The translations under genes were made by a program, and so were the position numbers. Positions 58,826-64,000 of a stretch of DNA of 64,000 bases are shown piece after piece. The notes beneath the pieces were generated by a model. That model searched no databases and was not told where the DNA came from. It was given only the letters and a program-made list of their open reading frames with translations. The first letter of the stretch is position 1, and every line of letters begins with the position of its first letter. The stretch comes from Streptomyces griseorubiginosus (GTDB taxonomy: Bacteria > Actinomycetota > Actinomycetes > Streptomycetales > Streptomycetaceae), in the NCBI RefSeq assembly GCF_001514195.1, contig NZ_KQ948746.1, positions 1 to 64,000 of the forward strand, written 5' to 3'.

Positions 58826-60079
58826 GTGCGCAGCATCGGCGATCCCGACTTCGGCGTTTCCTGGCTGATGAGCATGTTCCACGCGGACTGGACCCACAAC
58901 GGGCGTACGGCCGCCGAAGCGGTCGACTACCACTTCTGGGACCAGCTTGACCGGGACAACGTTCTCGCGGTCCGCCGGGACGCGCTGCTGCTGTCGCGCC
59001 TTCCCTCGGAGACGATCGAGGTGCTGTGGCTGGCCGGTACCGCGAACGGGCTGTCGTTCTTCGACGGACACCGCAGCGGTGTCACCTCCGGACGACAGTG
59101 GATGGAGACGATCACCGGCCGGTGCGACACGTGGTTGTCCAGGCATGTGGGCACCGGCGAACTCGTCGTCCCCGCCGAGTGGGACGGCGTGGAACTGGCC
59201 GACGCCGTCCTCTCGGAGATCGAGGCGGCGGCCTTCGTGCCGGACGACGTCACGCGGGCGCTGACGGAGTGCACCCGCCACTGCACCCCGGATCTCGCGT
59301 TCCGCCTGCTGCTGCGGGCGATGGGGGAGATCGGCACCGTGTCCCGCGCAACCCTCCTGCCGGAACACTACGCACGGCTGGAAGCACTGGGGTCGGCGCT
59401 CCACTACGGCGAGTTCGTCGTGTCAGAGGTCCGGCATCTCGTAGTGTCCCCTGAACCACCAGAAGGGAGCCGACCCGCACGGCGCTTCACCGAGTTCGAC
59501 TTCGGTGTCCCATGGGTGATGGCTTTCTTTCACCAGGACTGGTGCTACGAGGCGCACACCCCCGCCGAACTCGTCGCACGGCACCTGCCGGACGGGGCCG
59601 GTGAATACGCCCTGGCGGTGCGTCGCGACGCCCGGGCGCTCCTCGACGGGCTGCCGTCGCGGACGCTGGAGGTGCTGTGGGACGCCGGAACCCAGTACGG
59701 CATGGGCTGGCGGCAGACCACCGGAGCCGAGTGGACGCGGACCGTCGTGGATGTGTGCGACACCTGGCTGGCCACACAGACGCAGGTGCCGCCGCTCACC
59801 GAAGCCGACACGGAGGACGGCCTCGACCACCGGGACGAGGTCGTCGCCGAGATCGAGGCTATGAAGTTCCTGACCGCCGAGGTGCGCCGGGCGCTCGTCG
59901 ACTGCGCCCACCACTGCACCCCGGACCTGGCGTTGCGGACACTGCTGAGGGCGATCGAGTACGCCCCTGAGGCATCCTTGTCCGAGGAGCAGTACAGGAG
60001 GCTGAACGGTCTCGGATCGGCCCTGCACTACGGGGAGTTCGTGGTGCAGAACGTCGAGTACCGGATCTCCGACGACTAG
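58826..60079 (+). CDS. Tandemly duplicated FHxDW protein resembling contact-dependent inhibition immunity proteins
   Basis: 417 residues made of two copies of a domain of about 200 residues. Each copy has DFGVxWxMxxFHxDW, ALLxxLPSxTxEVLWxAGT, a CDTW helix, CTxHCTPDLA-like sequence and LGSALHYGEFVV. The latter is identical in the two copies (about 188-199 and 395-406). FHQDW-type helices are seen in CdiI-like immunity proteins; the assignment is an inference from that motif. It starts at a GTG with GGGGAAGGG upstream. No cysteine export signal or membrane helix is seen. Confidence 0.78.
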   Translation: MRSIGDPDFGVSWLMSMFHADWTHNGRTAAEAVDYHFWDQLDRDNVLAVRRDALLLSRLPSETIEVLWLAGTANGLSFFDGHRSGVTSGRQWMETITGRCDTWLSRHVGTGELVVPAEWDGVELADAVLSEIEAAAFVPDDVTRALTECTRHCTPDLAFRLLLRAMGEIGTVSRATLLPEHYARLEALGSALHYGEFVVSEVRHLVVSPEPPEGSRPARRFTEFDFGVPWVMAFFHQDWCYEAHTPAELVARHLPDGAGEYALAVRRDARALLDGLPSRTLEVLWDAGTQYGMGWRQTTGAEWTRTVVDVCDTWLATQTQVPPLTEADTEDGLDHRDEVVAEIEAMKFLTAEVRRALVDCAHHCTPDLALRTLLRAIEYAPEASLSEEQYRRLNGLGSALHYGEFVVQNVEYRISDD

Positions 60080-60092
60080 AGCAAGGCCCTCT

Positions 60093-61097
60093 TCATGGAA
60101 CCGTACGCCTCCCCGTACTCCCCCTCTCCGTCATCCGAGGCGCCAGCAGCGTCGACTCCGGTACAGCAGCCCCCGACAGCTTCTTCATCAGGAGGTCCAC
60201 GGCCCGTGCGCCCAGTTCCTCCGACGGCAGGGTCACCGACGTGATCGGGACGCGGGAGGACTCCGCCACCCCGTCGGGGCAGATCGCCGTGACGGAGAGG
60301 TCGGACGGGATGCGGAGGCCCAGGTCGGCGAAGGCGTCGACCAACGGTTCCAGGACGGGTTCGTTGTGGACGACCACCCCCGTCAACGCGGGCTGTTCGC
60401 GTAGGAGTTGTTCGGCGACGGCGCGGGCGTCGGCCGGCTCGCAGGGGAGGACCGTCGAGGACATCCCGGCGCGGTCCGCGGCGGCCGTGAAGCCCTGGAC
60501 CACCCGCCCGGCGTAGGCCGTCCCGCGGACGTACACCTCCGGCGGGGAGCCGACCAGGGCCACCGAGCGGTGACCCAGCCGTGCCAGGTGCTCCACGCAC
60601 GCCTCGCCCGCAGCCCGGAAGTCGAGGTCGACGCAGGTCAGGCCCGCCGTGGAGGCCGGCAAGCCGATCAGTACCGCCGGCAGGTCCAGTGCGCGCAGCA
60701 ACGGCAGCCGGGGGTCGTCGAGTTGGACGTCCATCATGACCAGGCCGTCCACCAGGGCCGTGTCGGCGACCCGGTGCAGTCCCTCCTCGCCCTCCTCCTG
60801 CGTCAGCAGCAGCACGTCGTGGTCGTGGCGGCGGGCCGCCGTCACCACCGACACCGCGAACCCCATCACCGTCGGGACGTGGATCCCGGTCCGTAAGGGC
60901 ACCACCAGCGCCAGGACATTGGAGCGTCTGCCGGCCAGGGCGCGGGCGCCCGCGTGCGGACGGTAGCCCAGCTCGCGGATCGCCTCCTCGACCCGCAGCC
61001 GGGTCTCCTCGGAGATCGGGCGCTTGCCGCTGAGGGCGTAGGAGACGGTGCTGGGGGAGACCCCGGCCCGTCGCGCCACATCCGTGATCTTCACCAT
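60093..61097 (-). CDS. LacI family transcriptional regulator
   Basis: 334 residues. The helix-turn-helix is ITDVARRAGVSPSTVSYALS (about 4-23) and the hinge AGRRSNVLALVVPLRTG follows. The rest is a periplasmic-binding-protein-like effector domain (LVDGLVMMDVQLDDPRL, VVVHNEPVLEPLVDA). Codon 68 is TTA (60894-60896 on the reverse strand). The ATG shares a base with the GH31 stop (TGATG), so the regulator is translated last in a xyloside-utilisation operon and probably represses it until the sugar is present. Confidence 0.94.
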   Translation of the reverse strand: MVKITDVARRAGVSPSTVSYALSGKRPISEETRLRVEEAIRELGYRPHAGARALAGRRSNVLALVVPLRTGIHVPTVMGFAVSVVTAARRHDHDVLLLTQEEGEEGLHRVADTALVDGLVMMDVQLDDPRLPLLRALDLPAVLIGLPASTAGLTCVDLDFRAAGEACVEHLARLGHRSVALVGSPPEVYVRGTAYAGRVVQGFTAAADRAGMSSTVLPCEPADARAVAEQLLREQPALTGVVVHNEPVLEPLVDAFADLGLRIPSDLSVTAICPDGVAESSRVPITSVTLPSEELGARAVDLLMKKLSGAAVPESTLLAPRMTERGSTGRRTVP

Positions 61098-63346
61098 CAG
61101 CCCAGCTCCAGGGAGAGGAAGCCGGTGCCGGCCCGCGCCCGCGCCGCCCGGTCCCCGGCCGCCAGGCCCCACGGCGCCGAGGGGTCGGAGCAGGACGCCC
61201 GCAGCGTGTCTCCCTCGCGTACGACGGTGAAGGCGACCTCGCCGACCCGTACCGTGACCTGCTCGCCCCGGGCGAGGCCGTACGCCCGCAGGGTCACCCC
61301 GTCGGCGTGGTCGTAGTCGGGGCGGTCCACAACCGCGCCGACCGGGATCACCGCACCCGGCCTGACCAGCAGCGGCACGCTCAGGAAGGCATGCCGCTCG
61401 CGCACCCAGCGCGGACCGGTCACCGTCTCGCCGGTCACGAAGTGGGTCCAGGCGCCCTCCGGGACGTAGTACGAGACCTCCCCGGAGTCGCTGAACACCG
61501 GGGCCACCAGGAGGTCCGGGCCGAGCATGTACTGGCGTTCGAGGTGTGCGCACCCGGGGTCGTCCGGGAACTCCAGGACCATCGCCCGCATCACCGGCAC
61601 GCCCTCGGTGTGGGCGGTGCGCGCCGCCTCGTACAGGTAGGGCATGAGGCTCAGCTTGAGGCGGGTGAAGTGGCGCAGGACGTCCACGGACTCCTCGTCG
61701 AACAGCCACGGCACGCGGTACGACGAGCTGCCGTGCAGGCGGCTGTGGGAGGAGAGGAGTCCGAAGGCCAGCCACCGTTTGAAGAGCGACGGGCTCGGGG
61801 TGCCCTCGAAGCCGCCGATGTCGTGGCTCCAGAAGCCGAAGCCCGAGAGCCCGAGGGACAGCCCTCCGCGCAGCGACTCGGCCATCGACTCGTACGTCGC
61901 CTCGCAGTCGCCGCCCCAGTGCACCGGGAACTGCTGGCTGCCCGCGGTCGCCGAGCGGGCGAAGACCACCGCCTCCTGTTCGCCGCGGTGCTTGCGCAGC
62001 ACGTCGAAGACGGTCCGGTTGTAGAGGTAGGTGTAGTAGTTGTGCATCCGCTCGGGATCGGAGCCGTCGGACCACTCCACGTCCAGCGGGACCCGCTCGC
62101 CGAAGTCGGTCTTGAAGCAGTCCACACCCTGTGCGAGCAGCGCCTCCAGCTTCGAGGCGTACCAGTCGCGGGCGGCCGGACTGGTGAAGTCGACCAGGGC
62201 CATGCCGGGTTGCCACAGGTCCCACTGCCAGACGCTGCCGTCGGGTCGCTTGAGGAGGTGGCCGAGCGCCTTGCCCTCCGCGAACAGGGGCGATCTCTGG
62301 GCGATGTACGGGTTGATCCACACCGAGACCCTCAGCCCCCGTGCGTGCAGCCGGGCGAGCATGCCCTCCGGGTCGGGGAAGACCCGCGGGTCCCACTGGA
62401 AGTCGCACCAGTTGAACTCGCGCATCCAGAAGCAGTCGAAGTGGAAGACGGACAGCGGCAGTTCGCGGTCCTTCATGCCGTCGATGAACGAGGTCACCGT
62501 CTCCTCGTCGTACGACGTGGTGAACGACGTCGACAGCCACAGGCCGAAGGACCACGCGGGCGGGAGCGCCGGACGGCCGGTGAGGGCCGTGTACTTGCGG
62601 ATGATCTCCTTGGGGCTCGGGCCGTGGATGACGTAGTACGTCAACTCCTGTGTCTCCGCGCTGAACTGGACCCTCGACACCGCTTCCGAGCCGACCTCGA
62701 AGGAGACCTTGCCGGGGTGGTCGACGAAGACGCCGTAGCCCGCGTCCGTGAGGTAGAACGGGACGTTCTTGTAGGCCTGTTCGGTGGCGGTGCCGCCGTC
62801 GGCGTTCCAGATGTCGACGACCTGGCCGTTCTTCACCAGCGGCCCGAAGCGCTCGCCGAGCCCGTACACCGAGGTGCCCACGGTCAGGTTGAGCTGCTCG
62901 CGCAGGTAGTGCCCGCCGGCCGCGTCCCGCAGGATGCCCATGTTCTTGGTGCCGCTGCTGGTGAGGACCCGGCCGTCGGCGAGGAAGTCGACCTGCCAGG
63001 GCCCGGTGCGGGCGAAGCGGACCGACAGGGTGCCGGAGGTCAGGGTCGCGGTGTTCTCGTCGGAACCGGTGTGCGGGGTGAACTCCTCTTTCCTGAGCTC
63101 GAATTCGGGCCGGTCCGGCTGCTCACCCTCGAAGTGCGTGAAGGTGATGCCGATGACGTCGGGCATCGGGGCGTGGGCGCTGATCGTCACGACCGGTCCC
63201 TTCAACAGGTCGCCGCGGTGGCGGATGGGCCGGGACGGCGCGTGGATCTCCAGCCCGTCCTCGGAGGCGGTGACCTCGTGGACCACGGCCGGATGGTCCG
63301 CGGTGACGCCCTCGCGCAGCAGCCAGTAGCCGTCGGTGAACTTCAT
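61097..63346 (-). CDS. yicI: GH31 alpha-xylosidase (YicI type)
   Basis: 749 residues, close to the 770 of E. coli YicI. It removes non-reducing alpha-xylose from xyloglucan oligosaccharides or isoprimeverose. The nucleophile Asp is in CFKTDFGERVPLD (about 400-412) and the acid/base Asp in PVHWGGDCEATYESMA (about 474-489). The N-terminal beta-sandwich and the FHFDCFWMREFNWCDFQWDP active-site loop (split near 300-320) are YicI-like. No signal peptide, so it works in the cytosol on sugar brought in by the upstream transporter. Confidence 0.93.
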   Translation of the reverse strand: MKFTDGYWLLREGVTADHPAVVHEVTASEDGLEIHAPSRPIRHRGDLLKGPVVTISAHAPMPDVIGITFTHFEGEQPDRPEFELRKEEFTPHTGSDENTATLTSGTLSVRFARTGPWQVDFLADGRVLTSSGTKNMGILRDAAGGHYLREQLNLTVGTSVYGLGERFGPLVKNGQVVDIWNADGGTATEQAYKNVPFYLTDAGYGVFVDHPGKVSFEVGSEAVSRVQFSAETQELTYYVIHGPSPKEIIRKYTALTGRPALPPAWSFGLWLSTSFTTSYDEETVTSFIDGMKDRELPLSVFHFDCFWMREFNWCDFQWDPRVFPDPEGMLARLHARGLRVSVWINPYIAQRSPLFAEGKALGHLLKRPDGSVWQWDLWQPGMALVDFTSPAARDWYASKLEALLAQGVDCFKTDFGERVPLDVEWSDGSDPERMHNYYTYLYNRTVFDVLRKHRGEQEAVVFARSATAGSQQFPVHWGGDCEATYESMAESLRGGLSLGLSGFGFWSHDIGGFEGTPSPSLFKRWLAFGLLSSHSRLHGSSSYRVPWLFDEESVDVLRHFTRLKLSLMPYLYEAARTAHTEGVPVMRAMVLEFPDDPGCAHLERQYMLGPDLLVAPVFSDSGEVSYYVPEGAWTHFVTGETVTGPRWVRERHAFLSVPLLVRPGAVIPVGAVVDRPDYDHADGVTLRAYGLARGEQVTVRVGEVAFTVVREGDTLRASCSDPSAPWGLAAGDRAARARAGTGFLSLELG

Positions 63347-63359
63347 CGGTGGGGGGTCC

Positions 63360-64000
63360 TTACTTCACGGCACCCACGGCGATACCGCGGGTGAGGGTTC
63401 GCTGGAAGACGAGGAAGAACACGATCGCGGGGAGCACGCCGAGCAGGGCGGCCGCGTTGGTCATCGTGGCGTCCATCAGCCGCTGGCCCTGGAGGACGCC
63501 GAGGGCCACGGAGACCGTCTGGTTGTCGTTGGAGATCAGCATGACCAGGGGGAGCAGGAATTCGTTCCAGGTCCAGATGAAGAAGAAGACCAGCAGGACG
63601 CCGAGGGTGGGGCGGCTGACGGGGACGACGATCCGCCACAGCACCTGCCACTTGTTGGCGCCGTCGATGCGGGCCGCTTCGAGGATCTCGCGCGGGAACT
63701 GGCCGAGCACCGAGGAGAGCAGATACGTGCCGAAGGCCGCCTGGATCACCGTGAACACGATGATCACGCTCAACCTCGTGTCGTACAGGCCGACTTCCTT
63801 GCTCAGGTAGTAGACGGGGTAGACCAGCGCCTCCTGCGGCAGCATGTTCGCCAGGACGAAGAAGGCGAGGACCCAGGTCCGGAACCTGATACGGCCGATG
63901 CCGATCGCGTAGGCGTTGAGGACGGACAGGATCACGGCGAGCACCGCCACCGAGCCGCTGATCAGTACTGAGTTGAACAGCTTCCGGCCGAAGTCGACGC
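63360..64000 (-). CDS. Carbohydrate ABC transporter permease, partial at window edge
   Basis: The reading frame runs off the end of the window, so the N-terminus is missing; the 213 visible residues begin VDFGRKLFNSVLISGS. The EAA loop is QFPREILEAARIDGANKWQVLWRIV (two parts). The C-terminus RTLTRGIAVGAVK is the usual MalG-like end. It is upstream of the GH31 gene on the same strand with a 13-base gap, so an importer of xyloside sugars is likely. The rest of the transporter must lie beyond 64000. Confidence 0.9.
   Translation of the reverse strand, partial: VDFGRKLFNSVLISGSVAVLAVILSVLNAYAIGIGRIRFRTWVLAFFVLANMLPQEALVYPVYYLSKEVGLYDTRLSVIIVFTVIQAAFGTYLLSSVLGQFPREILEAARIDGANKWQVLWRIVVPVSRPTLGVLLVFFFIWTWNEFLLPLVMLISNDNQTVSVALGVLQGQRLMDATMTNAAALLGVLPAIVFFLVFQRTLTRGIAVGAVK

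Noticed and set aside
57900-60092. An integrated element inserted at the ssrA 3' end
   Set aside because: I found no second copy of the tmRNA 3' sequence downstream within the window and no integrase gene, so the hotspot idea lacks its key evidence.

Overview
This window is chromosomal DNA of a Streptomyces (or a very close relative). The GC content is very high, genes are packed with GC-rich third codon positions, GTG and TTG starts are common, and the gene order is that of the conserved Streptomyces core. mtnA-mtrA-mtrB-lpqB-comF-hpf-(orphan regulator)-secA matches the actinobacterial block also found around secA1 in Mycobacterium. pkaA-pkaB-prfB-...-ftsE-ftsX-ctp-smpB-ssrA is a second conserved block. 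I see no prophage, insertion sequence, CRISPR array or large biosynthetic cluster.

Layout. 1-5743 (minus strand): a translationally coupled DUF58 / MoxR / DUF4350 / DUF4129 / membrane-protein operon. 5884-11778: mtnA, then the MtrA-MtrB-LpqB envelope-signalling system. 12108-17228: a ComF-like protein with a very long C-terminal insertion, the ribosome hibernation factor, an orphan NarL-type regulator, a YcaQ-like winged-helix protein and an acetyltransferase. 17500-23707: secA, an Rv3235-family protein, a DUF6912 protein, a HAD phosphatase and a DJ-1/PfpI protein, with a three-copy 60-bp repeat between the last two. 24329-29284: the giant NAD-glutamate dehydrogenase. 29356-39410: a discontinuous envelope-glycopolymer region (TagH/TagG-like exporter, TetR regulator with an operator array, EEP-family membrane protein, GalE-like epimerase, GT87-like mannosyltransferase, GT2-TagF fusion), interrupted by the ohrR/ohr peroxide pair. 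39550-43185: a sugar ABC importer without an ATPase gene. 43361-50901: a giant FHA-FtsK-like protein divergent from two membrane Ser/Thr kinases (PkaA/PkaB-like). 51276-57919: prfB, a sortase-type LAETG surface protein, a small zinc-ribbon membrane protein, ftsEX, an S41 protease, smpB and tmRNA. 58014-60079: two unknown genes just after tmRNA, the second a tandemly duplicated FHxDW protein resembling contact-dependent-inhibition immunity proteins. 60093-64000: LacI regulator, GH31 alpha-xylosidase and an ABC permease cut by the window edge.

The strongest unexplained signals are: (1) five 15-bp palindromes at an exact 34-bp period, plus a sixth degenerate one, filling the divergent promoter region between a TetR gene and the TagGH-like exporter; (2) TTA (bldA-type) codons in exactly two genes that I found, the S41 protease and the LacI regulator; (3) a decayed duplication of the pkaB 3' end in the pkaB-prfB gap, running into 34-bp tandem repeats; (4) in-frame low-complexity expansions inside conserved enzymes (24-bp minisatellite in the GT2-TagF protein, about 210 residues in ComF); (5) the duplicated immunity-like protein beside ssrA; (6) a Walker-A Lys-to-Arg change in the FHA-FtsK protein.
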